DNA of 64,000 bases from JABDMH01 sp965223105 (GCA_965223105.1 OZ244987.1:7936001-8000000); one strand, 5' to 3'; positions 1 through 8,622 are shown, counted from the stretch's first letter. The notes: generated by a model from the sequence alone, not told the origin. Numbers and translations: made by a program.

Positions 1-80
1 GGATTCTTTCGCAATGGATCAATCGATTTCATGTCTATTTACATGTGAAGCAGGTTTGAGGAAACCTCCAATTGATCTGC

Positions 81-200
81 CTATCCACATTGCCCCAAAA
101 GAAAATAGAGGAGAATGAAAATCAAAACTGTGCCAAAGCAACCTCCACCCAGTTTCCAGGCGCCATAGCCGGCAATAAGTGTTCTGAAGAAATTATTCAT
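81..200 (-). CDS. possible small single-pass membrane protein (39 aa)
   Basis: A short reading frame on the minus strand begins with ATG at 200 and ends with TAG. It gives a 39-residue peptide with an amphipathic start (MNNFFRTLIAGYGAWKLGGG) and a strongly hydrophobic second half that would span a membrane once. The layout of a Gly-rich turn before one transmembrane helix resembles small uncharacterised Bacteroidetes membrane proteins, but I cannot name a family. A longer frame starts at 293; its extra residues look like leader sequence, so I chose the internal ATG. It could be a chance frame: it is short and its upstream region shows no clear promoter. Confidence 0.4.
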   Translation of the reverse strand: MNNFFRTLIAGYGAWKLGGGCFGTVLIFILLYFLLGQCG

Positions 201-863
201 TTCGGTTATTATTGTACCATCACTCTGTCTTACCTGCACCTTGAACGTATGTCCATGGGGCAAAACACTTGTATGACATTTTGATGTTCGCATTTGTTTG
301 TCCCGCCCTTTGATTGTTCACTGATCGGGCTCTAAGATCAGATGTAAGAACTCGAAGGGATCAGATGGTCAAAAGATATCCTCAGGCAGAAAAAATATGT
401 CTAATAATTAGTCCACATCGAAAACTTGAAAATCAGGCTGCAGAGCTGAAACTCCTTGAGCTGGAGACCCTGTCTGTGGGTAACACCGGGCAAGATTATA
501 GCAGCCCGAAGAGCTGCCTTTCTAAAAATCTACGGTTGAACCATGAATTCTAAAGAGATGGTTGAATATCCCGGTGAATACAAAACCCGCGACCTTGTTA
601 AAGAGTAGTTTTCTAAGAGAAAAATGTGGAATTGCAGGCTTACTCAGTACAGGCTAGAGAATAGAAGAATCTGATGTAGAGTCATGCTAACTTGACCTTC
701 AATTTGGATCTTGACTGGAAGATCGTTGGTTTATACACGTACTGTTGTGGGTTTGAGATGAAAATGACCTCTTGATTGCTGCTCGGCAAATTCCTGGTTG
801 TATGATTATACGGCCCCATCCAACTCTTTCCTTAATAATCTTATGTACTACTGGATTTCAATG
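201..863. other. intergenic stretch without recognisable genes
   Basis: Only short, low-quality frames are present (for example 314-553, which reads as an unstructured mixed sequence). I see no tRNA cloverleaf, no terminator with a T run and no repeat. The stretch lies downstream of the minus-strand manA gene. It may contain decayed coding sequence, but nothing in it can be identified. Confidence 0.5.
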
Positions 864-2003
864 TCAACCATGGGCTAAAAAAAACCAAGAATGCTCATTA
901 CCGTAAATGTCTGCAGGGCTGGTGATCAGAATAGATTCTCCAGCATTTATTTCCAGTTCTTGATCGTTCGACTGACAATTCACGGAGCCCTCCATACAAA
1001 GAACAATAGATGGAGTTTTATCGATGGACACCTTGACTGCGCGGCCACGATTCATATGTAGGCAGAATTCTTCAGCTGGCGTAACGAAGTTTTCCATTCC
1101 ATAGCTGTCGGGAGTTTTGTGAATGATTAGTGGCTCAGTTTGGTCGTAGTTAATGATCTCTAGTAGCCGATGGACATCGATATATTTTTGGGTCAACCCA
1201 CCCCTGATTACATTGTCCGAATTGGCCATACACTCCACGTTTTGGCCCTCCATGTAAGCATGTAGAACACCGGGTGCCTGAAAAACACCTTCACCTCGTT
1301 TCAGGTGCACCAAATTCATGAGGTATAAAGACAGGATTCCACGGTCACACCTACCTTTTCGGTTGAAGGTGAGAAAGGCCCTGGCAGCCCAAAAATTAAT
1401 GTCAGACTTTTTTAACTCTCCTCTTTCATACAAAGGTTTGATGCGACTTCCCAGGGGTTGAAGCAATTGATTGATGTCCTCCTGGTCTGCAGTCATTATG
1501 TATTGGTACAAAGTCTTGATTCCACCGTCCGACAAATGGGACTTTAAGCTGCTCAATTCAGGATTGGCCTGAAGCGCATGGTAAATTTCAGCGTTCCGTT
1601 TAAATCCTTGAACGAGATAGAAGTCAGAGAGCGCAACCATTAGCTCAGGCTTGTGATTCCGATCCTTGAAGGTGCGATGAAATGCATCTGGTGGGATTTT
1701 CGCCTCCTCTTCCTGCCGATAGCCGGATGTTGCTTGATCTTTGGTCGGATGAACCTGAATGGAAAGCATATCCTGGACGTCGAGAATTTTTAGCAGATAA
1801 GGTAATTCTTCTATATTATCTTCTGCCAAGAGCTGAATAACAGATTTGCCAGATGGAATTTGCTGACTTTCCCCAAGAGGGTGTGTTCCCAGCCAGTACT
1901 CAGCCCATGGTGTACCGTCGGGATTTTCACCAAGCAGATTGGGTAGGTACCCGAGACCACCCCAGGCATAGTGTTTAATGGTCCCTTTAATTTTGGTAAT
2001 CAT
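864..2003 (-). CDS. manA: mannose-6-phosphate isomerase, class I
   Basis: Interconverts mannose-6-phosphate and fructose-6-phosphate in the cytoplasm, linking glycolysis to mannose, GDP-mannose and fucose synthesis. The 379-residue product has the class I cupin zinc site: Gln83 and His85 in IQVHP, Glu120 in HKPELM and His248 in VLHAYM. Arg267 in NSDNVIRGGLT is the expected catalytic arginine. The N-terminal GTIKHYAWGG motif is typical of the family, and the length is normal. The gene starts only 4 bases after the end of pgi on the same strand, so the two are probably co-transcribed from upstream of pgi. No terminator was recognised downstream. Confidence 0.95.
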   Translation of the reverse strand: MITKIKGTIKHYAWGGLGYLPNLLGENPDGTPWAEYWLGTHPLGESQQIPSGKSVIQLLAEDNIEELPYLLKILDVQDMLSIQVHPTKDQATSGYRQEEEAKIPPDAFHRTFKDRNHKPELMVALSDFYLVQGFKRNAEIYHALQANPELSSLKSHLSDGGIKTLYQYIMTADQEDINQLLQPLGSRIKPLYERGELKKSDINFWAARAFLTFNRKGRCDRGILSLYLMNLVHLKRGEGVFQAPGVLHAYMEGQNVECMANSDNVIRGGLTQKYIDVHRLLEIINYDQTEPLIIHKTPDSYGMENFVTPAEEFCLHMNRGRAVKVSIDKTPSIVLCMEGSVNCQSNDQELEINAGESILITSPADIYGNEHSWFFLAHG

Positions 2004-2007
2004 TTGA

Positions 2008-3678
2008 TCAATATTCTCGCCATTTCTTGAATTGCTTTAGTGCTGCATTGGTCGAAGGGTCATGTTGATCAGCCCTGATTTCGCCCCTCAACTCTGGTTG
2101 GATCGCTTTGGCCAGTGCTTTGCCCAGTTCTACGCCAAATTGATCAAAGGAAAAAATATTCCAGACAAATCCCTGGACGAAGATCTTGTGCTCATACATG
2201 GCGATAAGGGCGCCAAGATTAAACGGAGTCAGTTTCTTGATTAAGATCATATTTGATGGTCGGTTGCCTGGAAAACATTTAAATGGGGTTAGCCATCGGA
2301 TTTCTTCTTCTGATTTTCCGGCATCTCTAAGCTCCTTGAATACTTCAGATGCATGCTTACCGCGCATGAGTGCTTCTGTTTGAGCCAAGAGATTGGAGAC
2401 CAGCAAATCCTGGTGATTTGCGAGGTTGTGGTGGGGATTAATAGGCAAGATAAAATCACAAGGTATAAGCTTGGTCCCTTGGTGCAACAATTGAAAGAAG
2501 GAATGTTGGCTGTTGGTTCCAGCACCCCCCCACAGAATGGCTCCGGTTTGATAGTTTACCTCCTGGCCTGCCCGGTCTACACTTTTGCCATTGCTTTCCA
2601 TGGAAGCTTGCTGCAAATAAGCTGGGAGATATTTAAGGTTTTGATCATATGGTAAAACGGCCTCGGTTTCCGCCTGGTGAAAGTTGGTGTACCACACTCC
2701 AAGTAAGGCCAGTAAAACAGGAATATTTTCTCGCCAAGGATGGGTTCTGAAATGCTGATCCATGGCATACATGCCCTTGAGCAACGACCGGAAGTGAGCA
2801 GGTGATGTGGCCAACATGATGCTCAACCCCACTGCTGAGGAGAGTGAATATCTCCCACCTACCCAATCCCAGAAACCAAAAATATTGGCTTCGCGGATTC
2901 CAAACTGCCGGGCTCCTCGGACGTTAGTTGATACCGCAACAAAGTGTTTTGCTATCTGCTCCTTAGAAGCCTTTTGTAAAAACCACTCTCTTGCCGTTTG
3001 AGCGTTGGTCATAGTTTCTATGGTAGTAAAGGTCTTAGAAACGATGACGAACAATGTGGTTTCAGGATTCAGTCGAGATAAGGTCTGAGAAAGGTCAGCT
3101 CCATCCACATTGCTGACAAAATGAACTTGCCGGTTGGGGTTGTGATAGGGTCTTAGAGCTTCGGATACCATCAGGGGGCCGAGGTCAGAGCCTCCAATAC
3201 CAATATTCACGATGTCGGTGATTGTCTTGCCTGAGTATCCCTTCCAAACCCCCTGATCGATTTGATCTACAAAACCCTCCATTTGATTCAACACTTGATG
3301 CACTTGCTCTACTATATTCTCCCCATGGAGAATCAGAGAATCATCAATCGGCCTTCGTAAGGCGGTATGTAGTACTTCTCGTTGTTCAGTTTCATTAATA
3401 ACCGCTCCGGAGAACATCGCTTCTATGCCTTGATCCAGCTTCACTTCGCGAGCCAGAGCAAGTAGTTGTTGCAATGTATCTTCATCAAGGAGGTTTTTAG
3501 AAAAATCAACATAAAAGTCTTCCCATTCAATGGAGAATCGTTCGACTCGTTGTCGATCGTGGTCGAAAAGGGCTCTTAAATCGGAAGTTAAAGCATTGAG
3601 CTTTAGATTTTTTAGCCTTGCCCAGGCTTCCGTGGAGGTTGGGTCAATCTTACTGATATTGTTGGTGACAATTGGCAT
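2008..3678 (-). CDS. pgi: glucose-6-phosphate isomerase
   Basis: Interconverts glucose-6-phosphate and fructose-6-phosphate, the second step of glycolysis. The 556-residue protein carries the sugar-phosphate binding motifs SDLGPLMV (164-171) and SKTFTT (214-219), the GGRYSLSS signature (274-281), and the catalytic residues Glu361 (ESNGKS), His392 (NSQHSF) and Lys520 (VELGK). Its length matches the long bacterial/eukaryotic-type PGI family. It is the first gene of a pgi-manA pair and is divergent from the YraN gene, with 47 bases between the two starts. That short shared region holds an AT-rich element (TAAATTTA) one base off the Bacteroidetes -7 box. Confidence 0.97.
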   Translation of the reverse strand: MPIVTNNISKIDPTSTEAWARLKNLKLNALTSDLRALFDHDRQRVERFSIEWEDFYVDFSKNLLDEDTLQQLLALAREVKLDQGIEAMFSGAVINETEQREVLHTALRRPIDDSLILHGENIVEQVHQVLNQMEGFVDQIDQGVWKGYSGKTITDIVNIGIGGSDLGPLMVSEALRPYHNPNRQVHFVSNVDGADLSQTLSRLNPETTLFVIVSKTFTTIETMTNAQTAREWFLQKASKEQIAKHFVAVSTNVRGARQFGIREANIFGFWDWVGGRYSLSSAVGLSIMLATSPAHFRSLLKGMYAMDQHFRTHPWRENIPVLLALLGVWYTNFHQAETEAVLPYDQNLKYLPAYLQQASMESNGKSVDRAGQEVNYQTGAILWGGAGTNSQHSFFQLLHQGTKLIPCDFILPINPHHNLANHQDLLVSNLLAQTEALMRGKHASEVFKELRDAGKSEEEIRWLTPFKCFPGNRPSNMILIKKLTPFNLGALIAMYEHKIFVQGFVWNIFSFDQFGVELGKALAKAIQPELRGEIRADQHDPSTNAALKQFKKWREY

Positions 3679-3725
3679 CTTCTGTAGTTTCGTGAAGCGG
3701 TAAATTTACAAATGGTCGGGTACAT

Positions 3726-4094
3726 ATGACAGTACAGAAAGAAATGGGGAGAAAAGGTGAGACCTTAGCCGTATCCTATCTGAAAAGGCAGGGATATCAG
3801 ATTCTGGAAACTAATTGGCGCTATGGTCGGGCAGAGGTTGATATCATTGCCATGATTGAAAACATTTTGGTTTTTGTTGAGGTGAAAACAAGGTCATACA
3901 ACTACTACGGTCCCCCGGAAATGGCTGTGAATGCTAAAAAGGAAAGGTTTCTGGCTGAGTGCATGCAAGCCTACATGGAATTGATTGATCATCAATGGGA
4001 GGTGAGGTTTGACATCATCTCAATCCTTTGGAACGATCAAGCACCTCCGAGCATCAATCACATCGTAAATGCCTTTTTTCCAGGCCTAGCTTAA
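3726..4094 (+). CDS. YraN family (UPF0102) nuclease-fold protein
   Basis: A 122-residue protein of the YraN/UPF0102 family, which has a restriction-endonuclease-like fold. The family's role is not firmly established; links to DNA processing or recombination have been proposed. The family pattern is clear: GRKGETLAVSYLKRQGY at the N terminus, then NWRYGRAEVDIIA and FVEVKTR, which supply the acidic/lysine core (Glu-Asp followed by Glu-X-Lys) of this nuclease fold. It is divergent from pgi and lies 61 bases upstream of the L31 gene, which appears to have its own promoter. Confidence 0.9.
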   Translation: MTVQKEMGRKGETLAVSYLKRQGYQILETNWRYGRAEVDIIAMIENILVFVEVKTRSYNYYGPPEMAVNAKKERFLAECMQAYMELIDHQWEVRFDIISILWNDQAPPSINHIVNAFFPGLA

Positions 4095-4099
4095 AGGAC

Positions 4100-4130
4100 T
4101 TGCCGATTGACTAATAATCCATTATCTTTG
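4100..4130 (+). promoter_or_regulatory. Bacteroidetes-type promoter for L31
   Basis: The -7 box TATCTTTG (4123-4130) matches the Bacteroidetes consensus TAnnTTTG exactly. A TTG at 4100-4102 lies 20 bases upstream, in the -33 position. Transcription would begin about 20 bases before the rpmE2 start codon. Assigned by pattern only. Confidence 0.6.
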
Positions 4131-4155
4131 CCAGCCATTTTGAAATAATGCACTG

Positions 4156-4431
4156 ATGAAAAAAGACATCCATCCAAACAACTACCGATTAGTTGTATTT
4201 AAGGATTTCTCTTGTGACGAAGCTTTTCTGACCAAGAGTTGTGCGCCCAGTAAGGACACCATTAAGTGGGAGGATGGAAAGGAGTATCCCTTGGTAAAAC
4301 TGGAGATTTCTAACAAATCCCATCCCTTTTTTACCGGCAAGATGAAATTTGTGGATACCGCAGGACGTATCGATAAGTTCAATAAGAAGTTCTCTAAAAC
4401 TAGATTTTCAAAGCCAGAACAAGAAGGATAA
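4156..4431 (+). CDS. rpmE2: 50S ribosomal protein L31, type B (zinc-free)
   Basis: A protein of the large ribosomal subunit. The 91-residue product begins MKKDIHPNNYRLVVFKD and contains SHPFFTGKMKFVDTAGRIDKF, the hallmarks of the type B (YkgM-like) form. It lacks the CxxC pairs that bind zinc in type A L31. The start codon at 4156 fits the promoter just upstream. The gene stands alone between yraN and the GlmU-like gene. In organisms with both forms type B is induced under zinc limitation; whether a type A copy exists elsewhere in this genome cannot be seen here. Confidence 0.96.
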   Translation: MKKDIHPNNYRLVVFKDFSCDEAFLTKSCAPSKDTIKWEDGKEYPLVKLEISNKSHPFFTGKMKFVDTAGRIDKFNKKFSKTRFSKPEQEG

Positions 4432-4573
4432 GTTGTCAGTGGGTTTCAACTGCGCTGAGCGTCTGGCCCATGTTTCTCCTGTTTACTTGGTCAAACAATA
4501 ACCGTTCATGCCTTTCAGTCTGTCCGTATGTTCACGTGTGAGCGTTGGATAAATGACATGCTACTGAGATTTC

Positions 4574-4605
4574 TTGAGATGCACTTCTGTCAATACTTAG
4601 ATTTG
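4574..4605 (+). promoter_or_regulatory. Bacteroidetes-type promoter for the GlmU-like gene
   Basis: TAGATTTG at 4598-4605 is an exact TAnnTTTG match, with TTG at 4574-4576 spaced 21 bases upstream. It lies about 50 bases before the chosen ATG at 4658 and would drive the GlmU-like gene and the overlapping methyltransferase gene. Assigned by pattern only. Confidence 0.5.
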
Positions 4606-4657
4606 GTTTGGGAAATGAGTGATTGAAATCTACTTATTTTTATCCCATAATGCTGAT

Positions 4658-5851
4658 ATGAGACACGTCATATTGTTCGACAGTGATCTGCGAGCCGAGC
4701 TCTTGCCCCTTACGTTAACTCGACCAGTGAGCGAATTGAGGTTGGGCATCTTGACCTTACGCCAGAAGTGGAACCATCTGTTCAAAGAAGCATCTTTCTC
4801 ACACATTACTAGTGATGAACTTGAGGCGCTATTTCCCATTCAGATTCAAGACGTAAATACACTGATCAATGGATCAGTGATTCCATCCGTCAAGCTCAAG
4901 CAACTGATTGAAGGATTGGGCACCAATGAAGCACTGATGCATAAGGGAGAATTGGTGGCAGCTGTCCTGCCCAGGGCTCAATTTGAACATTTGGTTAAGG
5001 CCGACGACCTCGATGATCTCACCGGATATGAAGTCGATGCCGGTGAGGTAACCTTCGCTAGTCAAATTTGGGACCTATGCGATTTATCTGCCGCTCAGGT
5101 TGCAAAGGACATGGAGCTGCTTAACCTAAGCCACAATTGGACGGATAATGTGATGGGGGATTTTACGATTTTTGTACATCCTACCGCTAAAGTAGAGCGG
5201 GTTACTTTCAATGCGATCGATGGACCTATATACATCGGGCGGGAAGCAATCCTGATGGATGGGGCCCATATGCGCGGTCCTTTGTCCATTGGAGATAAGA
5301 GCATCATCAAGATGGGTGCGAATATTTATGGTGGGACTTCTATCGGTCCAGGCTGCATCGTCGGAGGGGAGGTGAAGCATTCTACAATCCTGGCCAATAG
5401 CAATAAATCCCATGAGGGCTATCTGGGGGATTCATTTATCGGCGAGTGGTGTAATCTGGGAGCGCTAACATCCAATTCCAATGTAAAGAATACTTTTAGC
5501 CAGGTTAAAGTTTGGCATTATCCTACAAGATCCTTCCAGGAAACATTGCAGCAAAAGTGTGGTATTTTTATGGGTGACTATTGTCGAACTGCGATCCATA
5601 CTCGCATCAATGCCGGTACGGTGATTGGTGTATCTTGTCACCTCTTTGGGCATCACACATTTTCCGGATTCGTTCCCTCCTTTTCTTGGGGCGAACGAGA
5701 TGAATATGATATCAGCAGGGCTAAAGAGGCCGCTACCAGGATGCAAGCGCTGAAAGGTAGGATTATCGAAACACCAGTTCTGGACCTTCTTGACCGACTG
5801 CATAAGGACACAGCTCAGGAACGCCAGTTGATGTATTTGGCCAATGGATAA
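4658..5851 (+). CDS. GlmU-like sugar nucleotidyltransferase/acetyltransferase, Bacteroidetes type
   Basis: Probably makes or modifies a nucleotide-activated amino sugar, as GlmU does for UDP-GlcNAc. The 397-residue protein opens with MRHVILFDSDLRAELLPLTL followed by TRPVSELRLGI. That is the start of the alternative GlmU family of Bacteroidetes, not the usual GxGTRM nucleotidyltransferase loop. The second half (about 190-360) has left-handed beta-helix hexapeptide character (IYIGREAILMDGAHMRGP, INAGTVIGVSCHLFG). An in-frame TTG at 4619 would add 13 residues; the ATG is preferred because family members start at the MRHVILFD motif. The 3' end overlaps the next gene by 8 bases, indicating a shared transcript. 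Confidence 0.85.
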   Translation: MRHVILFDSDLRAELLPLTLTRPVSELRLGILTLRQKWNHLFKEASFSHITSDELEALFPIQIQDVNTLINGSVIPSVKLKQLIEGLGTNEALMHKGELVAAVLPRAQFEHLVKADDLDDLTGYEVDAGEVTFASQIWDLCDLSAAQVAKDMELLNLSHNWTDNVMGDFTIFVHPTAKVERVTFNAIDGPIYIGREAILMDGAHMRGPLSIGDKSIIKMGANIYGGTSIGPGCIVGGEVKHSTILANSNKSHEGYLGDSFIGEWCNLGALTSNSNVKNTFSQVKVWHYPTRSFQETLQQKCGIFMGDYCRTAIHTRINAGTVIGVSCHLFGHHTFSGFVPSFSWGERDEYDISRAKEAATRMQALKGRIIETPVLDLLDRLHKDTAQERQLMYLANG

Positions 5852-6515
5852 ATGGGTCATACCTCGATGGAAGCGCTGGTTAAGTTACGTGACCGAGGTG
5901 CCAATCCAAAGGAGCGGCAGTGACGTCAATCCGCTACTGCAAGTTAGTTTGATTAAGAACCGCCTCCAGCTCTCTACTGAGCATTCAATTTACTCCTATG
6001 ATGACCTTTATATTAACTTCTACAGGGCTTTTCAGGCAATTGAATTGCCTCCGACAGGTTCGCAGATTTTGGTATTGGGACTGGGACTGGGCAGCATACC
6101 CTTCATACTGGAAAGGCATTATGGCAAAATTTACAAATATGTCATGGTGGAGGTCGATGAGTCGGTAATCGACTTGGCTTCCAAGTATTCGCTTCATAGA
6201 TTAGAGAGCCCATTCCAGATCGTTCAGGCTGATGCTGCTGTCTTTGTGCAGGTACACTCAGCTAAATATGAATTAGTGATCGTCGATTTATTCGTAGATG
6301 ATGTGATTCCAAGTTACTTTGAATCACAGGAAGGTACTGTTGCTCTGCGACATCTACTGTCTGATTCGGGCACGCTGCTTTACAATAGACTTTATTTGAC
6401 CGGACGCGATAAGAAGAATACTGATAGATTCTACAAGGAAATTTTTCAAGACACCTTTGAGAACGCTCAGATGATGCCCGTTTCAGGAAATCAGATTATT
6501 GTTGGTAAGTTGTAG
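5844..6515 (+). CDS. spermidine-synthase-like SAM-dependent methyltransferase
   Basis: A 223-residue Rossmann-fold protein of the spermidine synthase/methyltransferase superfamily. The glycine-rich SAM motif is ILVLGLGLGSIPFI (about 74-87). An acidic residue follows on strand 2 (VMVEVDESVIDLA), then an Asp-Ala pair (VQADAAVF) and VIVDLFVDD. It is shorter than true spermidine synthases and I do not see the complete polyamine-site pattern, so the substrate is unknown. Its start lies inside the last codons of the GlmU-like gene, implying translational coupling. A strong hairpin terminator follows directly. Confidence 0.75.
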   Translation: MDKWVIPRWKRWLSYVTEVPIQRSGSDVNPLLQVSLIKNRLQLSTEHSIYSYDDLYINFYRAFQAIELPPTGSQILVLGLGLGSIPFILERHYGKIYKYVMVEVDESVIDLASKYSLHRLESPFQIVQADAAVFVQVHSAKYELVIVDLFVDDVIPSYFESQEGTVALRHLLSDSGTLLYNRLYLTGRDKKNTDRFYKEIFQDTFENAQMMPVSGNQIIVGKL

Positions 6516-6518
6516 GCA

Positions 6519-6557
6519 AAAAAAAACCACAGTATCCCTTTCGATACTGCGGCTTTT
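6519..6557. terminator. bidirectional intrinsic terminator
   Basis: A perfect or near-perfect 10-bp stem (CCACAGTATC, 6527-6536, with GATACTGCGG, 6543-6552, one G-U pair) encloses a 6-base loop. It is followed by CTTTT on the plus strand and preceded by a run of A, which becomes a long T run on the minus strand. It sits between the methyltransferase gene and the convergent nagB gene and can serve both. Confidence 0.8.
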
Positions 6558-6661
6558 ACGAACACACTCAAAACTATTTTTCGATTGCAATATAAGGTAA
6601 ATCTTCTTATCTGTAAATAGTTCTCAAAAAAAAGTTGGATTTTTAACATTTGACAATACAT

Positions 6662-8590
6662 CTAAATGCCTCCGCGGTCAAATTTCCAACGAACAAAAGC
6701 CTCCATGGCTTCATAGTTTGCTAAACCAAGTTCGTGATATGCTACGGCTGTTTCACGGTTTCTATCTTCAGCGCGCTTCCAAAATTCTCGTTCATCATTT
6801 CCTGGGAATGGAGGACGGTCTTTCTGCGACTGATGCATGAAAATTGCTTTTCTCTTTTTGGCTAATTCGGTCGGAGATAGGGGAACTGCCATTTCAATCT
6901 GGTCGATTTTCCACTCGTGCCAGGCGCCTCGATATAGCCAGAGCCAGCAATTAGACGTCCAGGCCTCACCATTAAGTTTCTTCATAGCTCCTAGAATCGC
7001 GTCCAGGCAAAGCTGGTGGGTACCATGGGGATCTGCCAGGTCGCCAGCTGCATAAATCTGATGCGGTTTAACATCTTCCAACAACTTACGTACGGCATCG
7101 ATATCCTCAGCACTAATGGCATTTTTCTTTGAGAGTCCGGTCTCGTAAAAAGGCAGATCGAGAAAATGGATATTATTATCATCGATCCCACTTACCCGGG
7201 CTCCAGCTCGGGCTTCTCCTCTCCTGATCAGGCCCTTAATTTTCCTAATCTCGGGTAAGTCCTTTTCGCCTCCACGTTTTTTCTTGATGTGCTTGGTGAC
7301 TCGTTTGATCAACTTGGTAAGCACTTCTTGATCAATGTCTAGATCACTGCCAAATTCAACAATAAATTCGGCAAACCGCAAGGCATCGTGATCGTGGACG
7401 GCAATATTACCTGAGGTCTGGTAAGCAACATGTACCTCGTGACCCTGCTCGACCAGACGAATAAAAGTGCCTCCCATCGATATCACATCGTCGTCGGGAT
7501 GAGGGCTGAAGATGATCACCCTCTTTTTGGCGGGCAGGGCTCTCTCCGGCCTTTGTGAATCGTCGGCATTGGGTTTGCCTCCTGGCCACCCAGTAATCGT
7601 ATGCTGTAGCCGGTTAAAGATTTTTATGTTGATGTTGTAGGCACTGTCATGTTCTACTATGAGATCGCTGAGTCCATATTCGTTGTAATCCTCATCGGTC
7701 AGCTTTAGTATCGGTTTGCCGGTCCGTTGAGAAAGCCAAATGGTCGCACGGCAGATCAAGTCATCCGTCCAATTGCACAGGCCAACCCGCCAAGGAGTAG
7801 CTATTTTGGTTAGAGACTCGGCAGCTGGCTGATCTAGTATGCATCGTACATGCCCGTGCTTTTGCAGGTAAGATGCAGGACATGCCGCAGAAATTTCCCC
7901 CTCAACAGCGCGCTTGACCACATCTGCCTTGTGCATTCCAAAGGCCATAAGGTAGATGGTCTTTGCTTTGAATATACTGGCAATGCCCATCGTAATCGCC
8001 CGATAAGGCACCTTGTCAAATTCGAAGAAGTCTTTAATTGCATCGCGGCGAGTGATATTGTCCAGTTTGACGAGTCGGGTCACCGATCCTTCCCAAGATC
8101 CAGGTTCATTAAAACCAATGTGACCTGTCCGGCCGATACCCAGGATCTGTATATCTATTCCTCCGGCAGCCTCAATTCTTTCTTCATACTCAGCACAGTA
8201 AGCTTCAATGTCTTCCATAGGAATTGTGCCGTCAGGAATATGAATGTTTTTTGGTTTGATGTCAAGGTGATCGAAAAGGTGCTCATGCATAAACCTTATG
8301 TAGCTTCGAGCATCCTCAGGCTGCATGGGATAGTACTCATCCAAGTTAAAGGTGATTACATTGGAAAAGCTTAGATCCTCCTCGCGATGAATTCTTACCA
8401 ACTCGCGGTAAAGTGCAACAGGGGTGGAGCCGGTAGCAAGACCAAGTACGATGGATTCTCCCTCTTGTTGCTTCTGTCGCACTGCTAAAGCAATCGATCT
8501 GGCCACATGTTTGGAAGCTTCTTTCGAATTTTCCCAGATGCGTACTGGAATCTTCTCAATGGAGCGGAGTTGGTATTTAAGTACGTCCAT
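6662..8590 (-). CDS. nagB: glucosamine-6-phosphate deaminase fused to PIG-L/LmbE deacetylase-like domain
   Basis: The N-terminal half converts glucosamine-6-phosphate to fructose-6-phosphate and ammonia. With the start at 8590 the protein is 642 residues. NagB motifs are FNLDEYYPM (about 81-89) and LGIGRTGHIGFNEPGS (150-165). After a linker, a PIG-L/LmbE domain starts near residue 355 with the metal motif SPHPDDD (362-368) and a late His motif (DPHGTH). LmbE-fold enzymes remove acetyl groups from N-acetyl amino sugars, so the fusion could deacetylate and deaminate in sequence; that is inference. A longer start at 8617 is disfavoured because a promoter box lies at 8615-8622. Such fusions occur elsewhere in Bacteroidetes. 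Confidence 0.92.
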   Translation of the reverse strand: MDVLKYQLRSIEKIPVRIWENSKEASKHVARSIALAVRQKQQEGESIVLGLATGSTPVALYRELVRIHREEDLSFSNVITFNLDEYYPMQPEDARSYIRFMHEHLFDHLDIKPKNIHIPDGTIPMEDIEAYCAEYEERIEAAGGIDIQILGIGRTGHIGFNEPGSWEGSVTRLVKLDNITRRDAIKDFFEFDKVPYRAITMGIASIFKAKTIYLMAFGMHKADVVKRAVEGEISAACPASYLQKHGHVRCILDQPAAESLTKIATPWRVGLCNWTDDLICRATIWLSQRTGKPILKLTDEDYNEYGLSDLIVEHDSAYNINIKIFNRLQHTITGWPGGKPNADDSQRPERALPAKKRVIIFSPHPDDDVISMGGTFIRLVEQGHEVHVAYQTSGNIAVHDHDALRFAEFIVEFGSDLDIDQEVLTKLIKRVTKHIKKKRGGEKDLPEIRKIKGLIRRGEARAGARVSGIDDNNIHFLDLPFYETGLSKKNAISAEDIDAVRKLLEDVKPHQIYAAGDLADPHGTHQLCLDAILGAMKKLNGEAWTSNCWLWLYRGAWHEWKIDQIEMAVPLSPTELAKKRKAIFMHQSQKDRPPFPGNDEREFWKRAEDRNRETAVAYHELGLANYEAMEAFVRWKFDRGGI

Positions 8591-8614
8591 AGCAGGTATT
8601 CGATTTCGAGTGGG

Positions 8615-8622
8615 CAAAAATA
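8615..8622 (-). promoter_or_regulatory. -7 box for nagB
   Basis: Read on the minus strand this is TATTTTTG, an exact TAnnTTTG match, 25 bases before the chosen nagB start at 8590. No convincing TTG was found at the -33 distance. It argues against the alternative ATG at 8617, which would lie at or upstream of the transcription start. Confidence 0.45.

Noticed and set aside
53..68. Hairpin AGGTTT-GAGG-AAACCT near the window start, considered as a terminator for the small minus-strand frame
   Set aside because: No T run follows on either strand; the 6-bp stem can occur by chance.
314..553. 79-residue plus-strand open frame
   Set aside because: No recognisable motif, mixed composition, no promoter and no neighbour support; treated as chance.
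7850..8374. 174-residue open frame opposite nagB
   Set aside because: It is the antisense of the conserved NagB coding region, whose motifs are complete on the minus strand.
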